From Candidatus Saccharimonadota bacterium (GTDB lineage Bacteria > Patescibacteriota > Saccharimonadia > Saccharimonadales > Saccharimonadaceae): 63,243 nt of DNA. Under the pieces are notes generated by a model. That model saw only the letters and a list, made by a program, of their open reading frames with translations. It was not told the DNA's origin and did no database searches. Positions within the stretch are counted from its first letter, which is position 1. The number at the start of each line of letters is the position of its first letter. Below are positions 32,270 to 41,550 of the stretch, one piece after another. Made by a program: the position numbers and the translations under genes. The DNA lies in NCBI GenBank assembly GCA_017514905.1, contig JAFWIK010000026.1:1-63243 (forward strand). Direction: 5' to 3'.

Positions 32270-34981
32270 ATGGAAGACGACGATTACGACGAGCAGAATT
32301 CTGGTGACGGTTCAAATGAGGATGAACGTCGTGGTTGGCTCGGACGGACTTTGGAGAATGTACGCCCGGATTTTTTGGATACAAAAAATGTGATAGGTGG
32401 TGGTAAAACTGGCAAAGCGGCCGGTGCGGCTGGCGCAGCCGGTGCGGCTGGCGCAGCTGGTGCGGCGGCCGGTGCGGCTGGCGCAGCTGGTGGGCTGAAG
32501 GCAGCAGAGCAAGCGGCGGCTGGTAAAAACGTAGGAGCGGCGGCTTCGGGAACGGCAGCAGCACAGGCAGCAGAAAAATCGCCATCTGGGCTATATTCTG
32601 GTGGAGGTAAGGCTGAGTCAAAGAAAGGCAAATTTTCATTTGGAAAGCTTACTGCTGGAACCTTTATCGTAATTGTGGTGGCGATCATTGGAGTTGGTGT
32701 TGCTTTAATTGGCTCTCCAGTTTTTATGATTGGCATGCTAGATTATAATTTACAAAAGACTCTAGGATTTACTGGTACGGAAGCGATCCTTGAAAAGCAA
32801 GCTGAGTTTATTACTGGAGAAATGCTATCTAAAGGGAAAGTCCCAAATGAGTATGGCGATGATTTGGCGAAGGCGGGGATTAATGTAGGTCAGTTGACGG
32901 CAAATGGTGATTTCGTGCGTACTAATACTTTTATTGCAGATATCGATGGGAGGAAAGATATTGCTGCGATTGGCAGCGGGTTTCAAGTGGAAAATAGGGA
33001 TGGTGAACTAGCGGTTTTGTTTGATGACGAGGTGATTTTGGCGAGTGACTTTGTAGCTGCAGTAGAAGCTAATCCGAAGATGTATGCGGCTTATTCAAAG
33101 GCAGCTAATATTAAAGCAAAGTATTATTATAGCCAAGAAGTCGGAGAAATTTATGCAGAAATGGGGCTGTCACGCCATGCTTTCCATGGTTATGAGAGCA
33201 CTGGTGATGCCGAAAAAGATCGAGAGAGGTATAATGAGATTTTGGAGACTGTATTAGACAAGAACTCTGATGTTAGTATGAGTGGGTTTCCAATCGAGGA
33301 AGGCGGGACTCCGTTTACGGCTGAGGCAAAAGGCGAAGCGAGTGATATTATTGATGATGTTTATGACGGAACTAAGGGTACTGATGCCACAGAAAAAGCA
33401 GCACAACTTTTAAATTCAGCAGTTTCGGCGAATGAGCCATACAAGGCAGCGGCGGCTTTTATGGCAGTAGAAGTGCCGGTTCAGCAAGCTAGGATTCAGG
33501 GTGATGGCCCTGTGAATGAAGCTATGAATGTATTATATGAATCGACTGAATTTACTTATGTTGATGTGAATACAGGGGAAAAAGTGACAAAGGATTTATC
33601 AATTATCGATACACCGAATTTTTCGGCGGCGGCTTCGGAAGGTCAATTTTCTAAAGAAGAGGCTGCAAATTTTGCAAGAGACAGAGTCTTGAAATCGACA
33701 AAATCTGCTAAAAAGAATGTTATTTTAGATACAACGGTCTCTAATGATGGTCAAAAGGGTGCAAGTACTGTGCTAGGAATTGGACTCTTTCTGGACGCAG
33801 ATAAAGATACACTAGACAAGGCGACCAATAATATAGAAGTAGCGATGACAGCAAAAAATTCAGAATACTTTAAGAGTGAATTGGGCGGTAATCGAGCAGT
33901 CGAGGGTGGTGCTTTTATTTCTTCATCAATTAATTCAAGCGTGATTGCAGCGCTTCCCTCGGATTCGGATGCGGTGCTTGTTTATAATCATGAGATGAAT
34001 GAAGCGATCGCTAGAAAGGAAGCGGCGGAGCGGGCGACCAAAAGTCCATTTGATATTTCTTCACCGAATACTTTTCTAGGTAGCATTGCGCATAGTTTTG
34101 CGGCAGGTTTGACGCGAAACCGGCAGTTTTTAAATACTACTTCAATGGTTTCGGCAGTTGGTTCGATTGCGAGTGTAACGAGTGATTCGCTAAATGGGAT
34201 GTTTGGCGGTGCAATTGCAGATGGCGAGGACAGTAATTATTTGACTACTTTCGGTGATGATTGTGAGACTACGGCTGGAGTGGGTTCTAAGGCGGATATT
34301 TATTGTTCTCAGACGACGACAATAACTACTAAATATATGGAAAAGGGTTCGGACTATTGGGATAAAGAAATAGATCCAGACAAGTATGAGGAAGATTTTG
34401 TGTTGCCGGCGATGGATCGAAAATCTACAGTGGGAGTAGAAGACGCGAACGTGTGTGAAAAAATCGCAGGAGATAAGAATTTGATTGAATCAATTGCTGA
34501 TGTTTTTGGACTCTATAGTGCCTGTAAAGCGGTGGAAGATCATGGTGATAAGGGTAAAGCTACGGGTGAGGATTATGTGATTTCAGGTAATAATGGCAAG
34601 AAAGCCGAGATAGAGAAGTATGCTGGTTTTGCGTTGTATGATAAGGTTTCATCGTTACTCGAAGGCGGAGAAACCACAGCATATCGGATTAAAAAGAACT
34701 ATTATGCAAAACATCCAGTAGATAATTCTGCTTCTGGAATTATTTCTAGGCGTTCTGGCATGACAAAGACGGATGCGCAGATTGCACTAAACTATGGAGC
34801 ATATCTAGCGAGGATTGCTAATTATGATCCTACAGAAAGATTTGCGTTTGGTGAGAAAATGGTATTTGAAGAAAAGACAGTCTTAGAAGATCATTCAAAT
34901 CATATAGCTTTGAACTATTATGCAGTTAAGAGAGATGGGGTGGAATATGATAATATTAGAAGTAAAAGCTTTGCGGTTTAG
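32270..34981 (+). CDS. Large single-pass surface protein, unknown
   Basis: 903 aa, not recognised. An acidic N-terminus is followed by an Ala/Gly repeat tract (~48-75), a basic stretch and one membrane helix (FIVIVVAIIGVGVALIGSPV, ~133-152). The remaining ~750 residues should lie outside the cell, since they carry cysteines in spaced pairs (DDCETTAGVGSKADIYCSQT; ANVCEKIAGD ... YSACKAVEDH). No catalytic motif is visible. It is the longest non-RNA-polymerase gene here and could be an adhesin or a secretion-machine component; there is no direct evidence for either. Confidence 0.7.
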   Translation: MEDDDYDEQNSGDGSNEDERRGWLGRTLENVRPDFLDTKNVIGGGKTGKAAGAAGAAGAAGAAGAAAGAAGAAGGLKAAEQAAAGKNVGAAASGTAAAQAAEKSPSGLYSGGGKAESKKGKFSFGKLTAGTFIVIVVAIIGVGVALIGSPVFMIGMLDYNLQKTLGFTGTEAILEKQAEFITGEMLSKGKVPNEYGDDLAKAGINVGQLTANGDFVRTNTFIADIDGRKDIAAIGSGFQVENRDGELAVLFDDEVILASDFVAAVEANPKMYAAYSKAANIKAKYYYSQEVGEIYAEMGLSRHAFHGYESTGDAEKDRERYNEILETVLDKNSDVSMSGFPIEEGGTPFTAEAKGEASDIIDDVYDGTKGTDATEKAAQLLNSAVSANEPYKAAAAFMAVEVPVQQARIQGDGPVNEAMNVLYESTEFTYVDVNTGEKVTKDLSIIDTPNFSAAASEGQFSKEEAANFARDRVLKSTKSAKKNVILDTTVSNDGQKGASTVLGIGLFLDADKDTLDKATNNIEVAMTAKNSEYFKSELGGNRAVEGGAFISSSINSSVIAALPSDSDAVLVYNHEMNEAIARKEAAERATKSPFDISSPNTFLGSIAHSFAAGLTRNRQFLNTTSMVSAVGSIASVTSDSLNGMFGGAIADGEDSNYLTTFGDDCETTAGVGSKADIYCSQTTTITTKYMEKGSDYWDKEIDPDKYEEDFVLPAMDRKSTVGVEDANVCEKIAGDKNLIESIADVFGLYSACKAVEDHGDKGKATGEDYVISGNNGKKAEIEKYAGFALYDKVSSLLEGGETTAYRIKKNYYAKHPVDNSASGIISRRSGMTKTDAQIALNYGAYLARIANYDPTERFAFGEKMVFEEKTVLEDHSNHIALNYYAVKRDGVEYDNIRSKSFAV
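32417..32492 (+). repeat. 18-bp tandem repeat coding Ala/Gly
   Basis: Units GGTGCGGCTGGCGCAGCY at 32423, 32441 and 32471, with a 12-bp partial unit between, encode the (GAAGAA)n tract. Copy number is likely to vary among strains by slippage. Confidence 0.85.
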
Positions 34982-35012
34982 TGCAAACTTATGACTCTAT
35001 TATAGCATAATT

Positions 35013-35040
35013 TTGTGATTTTGTCAATGTGGAGTATAAT
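35013..35040 (+). promoter_or_regulatory. Promoter of pheST
   Basis: TTGTGA at 35013-35018, 16-nt spacer, TATAAT at 35035-35040, ten bases before the pheS ATG. Confidence 0.6.
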
Positions 35041-35050
35041 GAGAGCAGAT

Positions 35051-36007
35051 ATGGACGAGTTAGAAAAGCTAAAAAATGAGCTGAAAAATATAAGTCAGGA
35101 AGCTTCGAAAGTGCGAGATTTGCCGCCAGAAAAACGGGCAGATTTTGGACGTGAGATTAATGCAAAAAAGACAGCGATTTTGGCGCGAATTGCAGAAGCG
35201 GAGAGGGCTTTACTAGATCAGGCGGTGGAGCCGCTAGATATTACGGCGTGGTCGGGGGTAAATGAGCCTTTGCCTAAGTTTTATGCGACGGAACTTGGTT
35301 CGAAACACCCTTTGATGACGGAGCTTGACTTAGTGGCGGCGATTTATCAAATGATGGGTTTTGATATTATGGAATCGCGACAGTTAGATGATGAGTTTCA
35401 TATGTTTGATAGTTTGAATTTTCCAAAGGAACATCCAGCGCGGGATGGGTACGATACTTTTCGGACGGAAGAAAATTTGATCCCGCCGGCGCACACTTCA
35501 ACAATGCAACATCGGGTTTTGAAAAAATATAAATCTCGGTTAGATGAAGGTAAGGCAATTGCGGTAGCAGTGCCAGGTCGAGTATATCGTAACGAAGATG
35601 TGGATGCGACACATGAGCATACTTTTTATCAGTGCGAGGGTGTGTATGTGTCACGTGATTGCACGATGGGACAAATGCTCGGAATCCTAAAAGACTTTTT
35701 TGAGAAATACTATGGGCAAGAATTGAATATTCGGACTCAGCCAGGGTATTTTCCGTTTACGGAGCCTTCGCTTGAACTCCTGATAGAAAAGCCTAAGAAT
35801 ATTGGCGGTAAAAAGGGTGATTATCTTGAGATGCTAGGTTGTGGAATGATTCATCCGAATGTTTTGAAGATGGCTGGGATTGATCCGACGGTTTATCATG
35901 GTTTTGCCTGGGGTGGAGGAATTGACCGTTTGGTGATGCTAAAATATGGTCTGTCGGACGTGCGGAATTTTGAAGCGGGTAACTTAAGTTTTTTGAGGGA
36001 GTTTTAA
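35051..36007 (+). CDS. pheS: Phenylalanyl-tRNA synthetase alpha subunit
   Basis: Catalytic subunit of the (alpha-beta)2 enzyme that charges tRNA-Phe. 318 aa from MDELEKLKNELKN: short coiled-coil N-terminus, then class II motifs: motif 1 near GSKHPLMTELDLVAAIYQMM, motif 2 at GRVYRNEDVDATHEHTFYQC, motif 3 at GFAWGGGIDRLVMLKYGL. The start at 35051 is used because in-frame ATGs at 35015 and 35039 lie upstream of or inside the -10 box. pheT begins two bases after the stop. Confidence 0.95.
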   Translation: MDELEKLKNELKNISQEASKVRDLPPEKRADFGREINAKKTAILARIAEAERALLDQAVEPLDITAWSGVNEPLPKFYATELGSKHPLMTELDLVAAIYQMMGFDIMESRQLDDEFHMFDSLNFPKEHPARDGYDTFRTEENLIPPAHTSTMQHRVLKKYKSRLDEGKAIAVAVPGRVYRNEDVDATHEHTFYQCEGVYVSRDCTMGQMLGILKDFFEKYYGQELNIRTQPGYFPFTEPSLELLIEKPKNIGGKKGDYLEMLGCGMIHPNVLKMAGIDPTVYHGFAWGGGIDRLVMLKYGLSDVRNFEAGNLSFLREF

Positions 36008-36008
36008 A

Positions 36009-38486
36009 ATGCGGATTTCTCTAAATTGGCTAAAACAATATGTGAAAATACCGATTTCGGATGAGGAATTGGTGCGGTTAATTGGCGCGCGACTGGTGGA
36101 AGTTGAGGAGGTGATCGATGAAACACATAAATATGACAATATATATATAGTACGAGTTGAAAAGGCTGAGAAAATTCCGGATACGCATTTGACGCTTTGC
36201 CAGATTAACGTGGGCGACATAGAAATTCCGAAGGTGGAGAAAAATGCGGAAGGACTGGTACAGGTGGTGTGTGGTGCGCCGAACGTGCACGAGGGAATGT
36301 TAGCGGCTTGGATTGCGCCAGGTGCAATTGTACCGGCTTCAGTGCATGAGGCAGCACCGTTTGTAATTGGTAAAAGAAAAATGTTAGGCCAATATGAATC
36401 TAACGGAATGCTCTCCGCAATGGACGAGCTAGATCTTGGCGACGATCACGAGGGGATTGTCGAAATCGATCCAGCGATGGCACAGCCCGGAGATTTATTA
36501 GCAGCTGTATTTGATTTAAAAGATTTGATCTTGGATATCGAGAATAAGTCTCTCACTCATCGACCAGATACGTTTGGATTGATTGGGTTCGCGCGAGAAG
36601 TTGCTGGAATTTTGGGGCAAAGATTTTCCGAACCAGTCCTTTCTTCAGCGGAAGTTTTGGGGCAAAAATTCGGAAATGACCTTTCTCGGGACGGGTCGCT
36701 CGCGCCCGTCGTCACGGGGACCAAGCCCTCATCCTCGGTTGGCCTTCGGCCATTCGCGTCCCAAGGGGCGAGCGTAACCTCCGGAAGCCCTCGAAAGGTA
36801 CATTCCGAATTTTCGCCAAACATTACTATCGCTGACTCGAAGATCTGCTCAAGGTATTCGGCGGTGGTGCTAGAGAAGCATGGCGAGATCAAGAAGAAAT
36901 ACTTGAGTTTGCAAGATACGCTCCTCGCGAAGGCCGGAATGCGGCCAATTGATCCTATCGTGGATGCGACGAATTATTTAATGTTACTTACTGGTCAGCC
37001 ACTGCATGCTTTTGACTATGACAAGTTTGTAAAAGTTGGTGGGTCGGAAACGCCAAAGGTGATTGTACGTTTGGCACGAAAAGGCGAAAAGCTGACGCTT
37101 CTTGATGATGAAGAAGTAGAACTAAATGAAAATGATATCGTGATTACTTCGAATGATAAGCCAGTGGCTTTGGCAGGTGCGATGGGTGGTAAGTCGACTA
37201 TGATTGATGAAAATACGAAGAATATTTTGATCGAATCGGCTACCTTTAGCTTATATAATTTGCGTAAGACGCAAATGGCGCACGGAATTTTTTCGGAGGC
37301 TATTACTAGATTTACCAAAGGCCAGCCGGCTTATCAGACGTTGACGGTGGCACTCGAGTGCGCTGATCGGCTGAAAGATGGTTTTATAATTAAGGGTATA
37401 GCAGATGAGAAACCGGAAAAAGAATTAGTTAATGTTGTAAAAATTACAACAAAAGAGATTAATGATCTTCTAGGTACAAATTACGAAAAAGATTTGATTG
37501 TAAAAACGCTTACGAATGTGAGCTTTACGGTTGAAACTGAAGGAGATTTATTAACAGTAACGGCACCTGCTTGGCGAACTGATATTCTTATTAAAGAAGA
37601 TATCATTGAGGAAATTGGTAGGCTCCTTGGATTTGACAACATTGAACCAGTTTTGCCATTGCACGGTACGGCCGAAAAGAATGATTTGTTTGAATTAAAG
37701 AAGTATATTCGAGACCTCCTAAGCCGATATGGTGCTAACGAGCTTCTGACTTACAGCTTCGTGAGTGGACGCTTATTGGAAAAAGCGGGGTTAGATTTAA
37801 AGAATTCGTATCGAATTGTGAATTCGATTTCGCCGGAATTGCAGTATGTGAGACAATCGATCGTGCCAAGTTTATTAGAAAAAGCGTTTATAAATGAAAA
37901 GATTCCGATTGATCAATTTGCAATTTTTGAGATGAATAAGGTTTATCGGAAAGATTTAGATTTTAATGATGAAAAGGTTCCAGCAGAGAAAGTTTCACTT
38001 GGATTTTTGGTAGCGGAGCGCAAAAATGATCAAACGGCGTTTTATTTAGCGAAGAAGTATTTGAACTTATTGTTAGAAAAACTTGATATCGGGGCAGAAT
38101 ATGTGCCGATTAAGCAAGATAAGTTAGCGGAAATTAGGCCATTTGAGAAAAAACGTGCAGCCGAAATATATGTAGATGGCGAATATATAGGGGTAGTGGG
38201 CGAATTCAAGAATTTAGTGCGAAATGACTTTAAGTTGGCGCCCTACTTAGCTGGTTTTGAATTAGATTTAATGAAGGTGCTAGAAAAAGCTTCGTATAAG
38301 AAAACAATTTGCTTTGGTCAGAAAAAGATAGAGGATTTGACGGTAACGACGGATAAATCTTATGCGGAAACTTTGAAGGAAGTGCAAGCAAAATATCCGG
38401 GTGCGAGGATTTTACCGGGTACGATTTATCAAGCCGAAGGACAAAAAACGCGAAATATGACATTTCGTATAGAACTTATGCTATAA
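36009..38486 (+). CDS. pheT: Phenylalanyl-tRNA synthetase beta subunit with in-frame palindromic element
   Basis: 825 aa. Order: B1 region, tRNA-binding OB fold (~40-155; VQVVCGAPNVHEGM), B3/B4 editing region, B5 (TKEINDLLGTNY), catalytic-like domain, and a C-terminal FDX-ACB anticodon domain (IEDLTVTTDKSYAETLKEVQ). Between AREVAGILGQ and SPNITIADSKICSRYSAVV lie ~55 residues unrelated to PheT (DLSRDGSLAPVVTGTK ... SGSPRKVHSE), encoded by a palindromic element at 36655-36820. The frame is kept, so the enzyme is probably functional with an inserted loop. Its TAA stop forms part of the ftsE -10 box. Confidence 0.95.
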   Translation: MRISLNWLKQYVKIPISDEELVRLIGARLVEVEEVIDETHKYDNIYIVRVEKAEKIPDTHLTLCQINVGDIEIPKVEKNAEGLVQVVCGAPNVHEGMLAAWIAPGAIVPASVHEAAPFVIGKRKMLGQYESNGMLSAMDELDLGDDHEGIVEIDPAMAQPGDLLAAVFDLKDLILDIENKSLTHRPDTFGLIGFAREVAGILGQRFSEPVLSSAEVLGQKFGNDLSRDGSLAPVVTGTKPSSSVGLRPFASQGASVTSGSPRKVHSEFSPNITIADSKICSRYSAVVLEKHGEIKKKYLSLQDTLLAKAGMRPIDPIVDATNYLMLLTGQPLHAFDYDKFVKVGGSETPKVIVRLARKGEKLTLLDDEEVELNENDIVITSNDKPVALAGAMGGKSTMIDENTKNILIESATFSLYNLRKTQMAHGIFSEAITRFTKGQPAYQTLTVALECADRLKDGFIIKGIADEKPEKELVNVVKITTKEINDLLGTNYEKDLIVKTLTNVSFTVETEGDLLTVTAPAWRTDILIKEDIIEEIGRLLGFDNIEPVLPLHGTAEKNDLFELKKYIRDLLSRYGANELLTYSFVSGRLLEKAGLDLKNSYRIVNSISPELQYVRQSIVPSLLEKAFINEKIPIDQFAIFEMNKVYRKDLDFNDEKVPAEKVSLGFLVAERKNDQTAFYLAKKYLNLLLEKLDIGAEYVPIKQDKLAEIRPFEKKRAAEIYVDGEYIGVVGEFKNLVRNDFKLAPYLAGFELDLMKVLEKASYKKTICFGQKKIEDLTVTTDKSYAETLKEVQAKYPGARILPGTIYQAEGQKTRNMTFRIELML
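36610..36670 (+). repeat. 16-bp direct repeat ahead of the pheT element
   Basis: TTTTGGGGCAAAGATT at 36610-36625 recurs as TTTTGGGGCAAAAATT at 36655-36670, 45 nt (15 codons) apart, producing ILGQRF and VLGQKF in the protein. It may be a by-product of insertion. Confidence 0.7.
36655..36820. repeat. Palindromic element, copy A (inside pheT)
   Basis: Imperfect inverted arms (CAAAAATTCGGAAATGACC... and ...GGTACATTCCGAATTTTCG) flank a GC-rich core with CCCGTCGTCACGGG at 36705-36718, a GACGGG/CCCGTC hairpin, a TGGCCTTCGGCCA hairpin and CGTAACCTCCG. Core motifs are shared with copies at 44876, 46100 and 62701; the arms are not. Confidence 0.85.
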
Positions 38487-38487
38487 T
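38482..38487 (+). promoter_or_regulatory. -10 box of ftsE overlapping the pheT stop
   Basis: TGC-TATAAT contains the TAA stop of pheT. Six bases separate it from the ftsE ATG, so this start is leaderless. Confidence 0.75.
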
Positions 38488-38493
38488 GGTATT

Positions 38494-39261
38494 ATGATTC
38501 TGCTCGATTCTGTTACAAAGAGATATCCGGGCGATACTGAGCCAGCACTTGACCACGTTTCGCTGCATATTGAACCGAATGAGTTTGCTTTTTTGGTAGG
38601 AAAATCTGGTGCCGGCAAGTCTACGCTAATGAAAATGATTACGAAGGAAGAGAATCCGGATTCGGGTAAGATTATTATTGGTGGAATTGATCTAGAGTAT
38701 GTAAAAAAGCGTCATATTCCAGGTTATCGACGGAGGCTTGGAGTAGTTTTCCAAGACTTTAAGTTGTTGCCTCGAAGGACGGTTTATGAGAATGTGGCCT
38801 TTGCACTAGAGATTGCCGGGATGAGTGGTAAGGAAATTCGAAGGACAGTGCCGAAGGTTCTAGAACTGGTAGATTTGCTCGATCAGGCGAAAAAATTTCC
38901 GGATCAATTGTCTGGTGGTCAGCAGCAGAGAGTATCGATCGCAAGAAGTGTAGCGCGTCAGCCAAAGATTTTGATTGCAGATGAGCCTACGGCAAATCTA
39001 GACAAACTGACGACGCAAGAAATCATTCAGCTTCTTAAAAAGATTAATGATTTTGGCACGACGATTTTGGTGACGACGCATAATGAAAATATCGTGAATA
39101 ATTTGCAAAAGCGAGTGATCACTTTGAAAGATGGTAAGATTGTGAACGATCAAAAAGCGAATGGTATTTATAAATTGGATGAGACACCGGTACCAAAGAC
39201 GCCGGTAAGAAAAGTACAGACGCCAGGTCATGCTCTCAGACCTAGAAGGGTGGTGCAATGA
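38494..39261 (+). CDS. ftsE: Cell-division ATP-binding protein FtsE
   Basis: ABC-type ATPase that with FtsX activates peptidoglycan hydrolases at the septum. 255 aa: Walker A GKSGAGKST (36-44), Q-loop VVFQDFKLL, signature LSGGQQQR (139-146), Walker B ILIADEPTANLD (159-170), H-loop VTTHN. A ~30-residue C-terminal extension (TPVPKTPVRKVQTPGHALRP) exceeds the usual ~225 aa. It overlaps ftsX by ATGA. A coiled-coil CHAP hydrolase, the usual FtsEX client, lies immediately after ftsX. Confidence 0.94.
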   Translation: MILLDSVTKRYPGDTEPALDHVSLHIEPNEFAFLVGKSGAGKSTLMKMITKEENPDSGKIIIGGIDLEYVKKRHIPGYRRRLGVVFQDFKLLPRRTVYENVAFALEIAGMSGKEIRRTVPKVLELVDLLDQAKKFPDQLSGGQQQRVSIARSVARQPKILIADEPTANLDKLTTQEIIQLLKKINDFGTTILVTTHNENIVNNLQKRVITLKDGKIVNDQKANGIYKLDETPVPKTPVRKVQTPGHALRPRRVVQ

Positions 39262-40292
39262 GCAAGAGTCCAGAAGCTGAGAAAGAGAAGAAGCTAAAGA
39301 AAGCTTCTAAGAAGAACCTGCATACAATGCAAAAGACGCGAAAACGTCATATTGTGCGAGAGAGAGTACGAATTGTGAAATATGGTACGCGCGGTTTTAC
39401 GCGGAATATTTGGCTTTCTAGTGCAGCAACTGCAGTGATGGCGATTACGTTGATGATTCTATTCGTGACGATTGTGGCGAGCGTGATTCTAACTAGCACG
39501 GCCGAAATGATGAAAGATAAAATTGATATTACGATTTATTTCAAACCTAACACGTCGGCAGAAGAACTTAGTATGTTGACGAATGAGATTTCAAAAGACG
39601 CAAATGTTAAGCATGTAGAAACTTCGACTTCGGAGGAGGAGTACGAAAAGTTTTTGGAAGAGAATCAAGGTAGTGATGATATTTTGAACATTCTCGATGA
39701 AGACATGAAAAAAATGATGATAGACAAAATGCAAGCGACGATGCGAATTAAAGTGTATGACGTAGATAATTTGGATAGTATCAAAGAAATTGTGGAGGAA
39801 GGTGAGCTATTCCGGGGATATACCGACAAAGAAATGGTGCCGACTTACGATGTGAATCGGGCTGAAATTGCGACGATTACGTCTTGGGCGAGAATTGCAA
39901 GAACGGGTGGGATGATCCTGGCTGCAGTATTCTTGGTGATTTCAATTTTGATTATTTTCTCGACAATTCGGATGGCGATTTTCTCTAGGCGCGAGGAAAT
40001 TTATATGATGAAACTTGTGGGGGCAGATAAAAGCTTTATTCGTGGACCGTTTATTATCGAAGCAGAGATCTGTGGAATAATTGCCGGTTTAATTGCAGCA
40101 ACTGCGTCGTATTTTGGCTTTAGATTTTTGGCACCGAAGTTAGTTAATTATGGAATTAACGTGGATGTGATTAATAACGTGCTAGAGTCAAATCAATTGC
40201 TGTTCGTTTTTCTAGCCTTTATTATAGCTGGGGTTTTGATTGGTAGTATTTCGGCAAGACTAGCGGTCTCGAGATATTTGCACAAGGCCTAA
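39258..40292 (+). CDS. ftsX: Cell-division protein FtsX
   Basis: Membrane partner of FtsE. 344 aa: a ~55-residue Lys/Arg-rich cytoplasmic N-terminus, helix 1 (TAVMAITLMILFVTIVASVI, ~56-77), an extracellular domain with the family block DITIYFKPNTSAEELSM, then three more helices with RMAIFSRREEIYMMKLVGAD between, the conserved FtsX cytoplasmic loop. Start overlaps the ftsE stop. The extracellular domain would contact the downstream coiled-coil hydrolase. Confidence 0.93.
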   Translation: MSKSPEAEKEKKLKKASKKNLHTMQKTRKRHIVRERVRIVKYGTRGFTRNIWLSSAATAVMAITLMILFVTIVASVILTSTAEMMKDKIDITIYFKPNTSAEELSMLTNEISKDANVKHVETSTSEEEYEKFLEENQGSDDILNILDEDMKKMMIDKMQATMRIKVYDVDNLDSIKEIVEEGELFRGYTDKEMVPTYDVNRAEIATITSWARIARTGGMILAAVFLVISILIIFSTIRMAIFSRREEIYMMKLVGADKSFIRGPFIIEAEICGIIAGLIAATASYFGFRFLAPKLVNYGINVDVINNVLESNQLLFVFLAFIIAGVLIGSISARLAVSRYLHKA

Positions 40293-40318
40293 ATTTGCAT
40301 AAAACTAGACAATTGTGG

Positions 40319-40324
40319 TATAAT
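40319..40324 (+). promoter_or_regulatory. -10 box of the CHAP hydrolase gene
   Basis: TATAAT, six bases before the ATG at 40331. TTGCAT at 40295-40300 with an 18-nt spacer is the likely -35. Confidence 0.75.
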
Positions 40325-40330
40325 AAGCTT

Positions 40331-41497
40331 ATGGTTAGATTTGAACATAAAAAGATAAAAATTTGGACTTTAATTTTAGCAGTTACGACTAGTTTTCTGG
40401 GTTTAATGATCAACTTTACAGCGGACGCTTATATTTGTAAAAAAGGTGATACGGAATGTGAAGAGGCGAAACAAAAGATGCAAGATAATCAAAAAGCGGC
40501 GAAGAATTATGCCGATAAAGCGGATTCAGTAGGTGAAATTATTGAGCAACTAAGTGGCGAGATCAGTGATATGAACAAGATAATTGCGAGCAACGAGGTC
40601 AGAATTAAAAGGTTAAATAGAGAAATTAAAGAAACTGAGCAAAAACTTGAAGATGAACAGTCGGCTTTGGCGGAGTTATTAGTAAATATGCATTTTGAAT
40701 CAGATGCGGAACCGATTCGGATTCTCGCGGGTGCTACATCAATTTCTGATTTGGCAGAAAAAGCTGCTCGTGAAGAGGTGGTGAAACAAGAGATTGCGAC
40801 GGCAAGCGAGAAAGTAAAAGAAGCAAAGGAAAAATTGAACCAAGAGAAGGCTGAAGTTGAAGCGACTCTGAAAGAAAATGAAGAAAGTCGGGCGGTTTTA
40901 GCGCAAAAGAAGTCTGACCAAAAGGAGCTGAAGGAACAATATGAGAAAGACGCTGATGATGCAGAGGCTGTAGCGGCATATTGGGAAAAGCAGGTAAAGG
41001 CGATGGCTTGGACGCCGCCTTCAAACACTTCGGGATACGGTAGCCGCTGGACGGGTGCAGGAAATTCGTATCCTTATCAAAACGTTTGTAATTCAGATTA
41101 TGTTTACGCTGGCAGCAATATTAAATATCCGTACGGCGGATTGATTTGCCAGTGTACGGATTATGCTAGTTACAAGGCGAAGGAAGCTTGGGGAATTACT
41201 AATAACTGGGGTGGTCATGCTTATGCATATGGTAATGGGGCTGGAAAGAAGGTGCCAAGCAATGGCGCGACTACCTATGTAGATTATAGTCCGGCGCCAA
41301 AGACCATTGCAATTTGGCCAGCTACTGGGACATCGCCATATGGGCACGTAGCTTGGGTAGAAAGTGTGAATGCAAATGGTTCAATTAATGTTTCAGAATA
41401 CAACGTAAACTGGCCGTCGATTGGCTGTTATACAAAAGATTTCTGTTCACGTAATGGTGTAGGCTCGGCGGGTGTAAAATTCTTGCATTTTGAGTAA
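40331..41497 (+). CDS. PcsB-like coiled-coil CHAP peptidoglycan hydrolase
   Basis: Predicted secreted wall hydrolase of 388 aa. A signal peptide (IWTLILAVTTSFLGLMINFT), a long coiled coil (~45-225; EIIEQLSGEISDMNKIIASN onward, Glu/Lys heptads), then a CHAP domain with nucleophile Cys in ICQCTDYASYKAKEAWGI and His in PYGHVAWVESVNANGS. This is the domain order of pneumococcal PcsB, which FtsEX activates, and the gene follows ftsEX. The start at 40331 is set by the -10 box; a longer frame from the TTG at 40295 begins inside the -35 element. Confidence 0.9.
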   Translation: MVRFEHKKIKIWTLILAVTTSFLGLMINFTADAYICKKGDTECEEAKQKMQDNQKAAKNYADKADSVGEIIEQLSGEISDMNKIIASNEVRIKRLNREIKETEQKLEDEQSALAELLVNMHFESDAEPIRILAGATSISDLAEKAAREEVVKQEIATASEKVKEAKEKLNQEKAEVEATLKENEESRAVLAQKKSDQKELKEQYEKDADDAEAVAAYWEKQVKAMAWTPPSNTSGYGSRWTGAGNSYPYQNVCNSDYVYAGSNIKYPYGGLICQCTDYASYKAKEAWGITNNWGGHAYAYGNGAGKKVPSNGATTYVDYSPAPKTIAIWPATGTSPYGHVAWVESVNANGSINVSEYNVNWPSIGCYTKDFCSRNGVGSAGVKFLHFE

Positions 41498-41537
41498 AAC
41501 GTAAACAATTTGAGTAGGTCAGTGAGGATTTTTGTGG

Positions 41538-41543
41538 TAAAAT
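41538..41543 (+). promoter_or_regulatory. -10 box of ctpA, leaderless
   Basis: TAAAAT followed by seven bases and the ATG at 41551. No clear -35. Confidence 0.6.
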
Positions 41544-41550
41544 GGTAGTT

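Noticed and set aside
32284-32736. 150-codon minus-strand Pro/Ala-rich frame
   Set aside because: It is the reverse complement of the Ala/Gly repeat of the 32270 gene; low-complexity GC-rich DNA lacks stops by chance.
36557-36892. 111-codon minus-strand frame inside pheT
   Set aside because: It is the antisense of the palindromic element and pheT, with no promoter or ribosome-binding site.
40295-40330. Longer start of the CHAP hydrolase from TTG at 40295
   Set aside because: The TTG is the probable -35 hexamer and TATAAT lies between it and the ATG at 40331.
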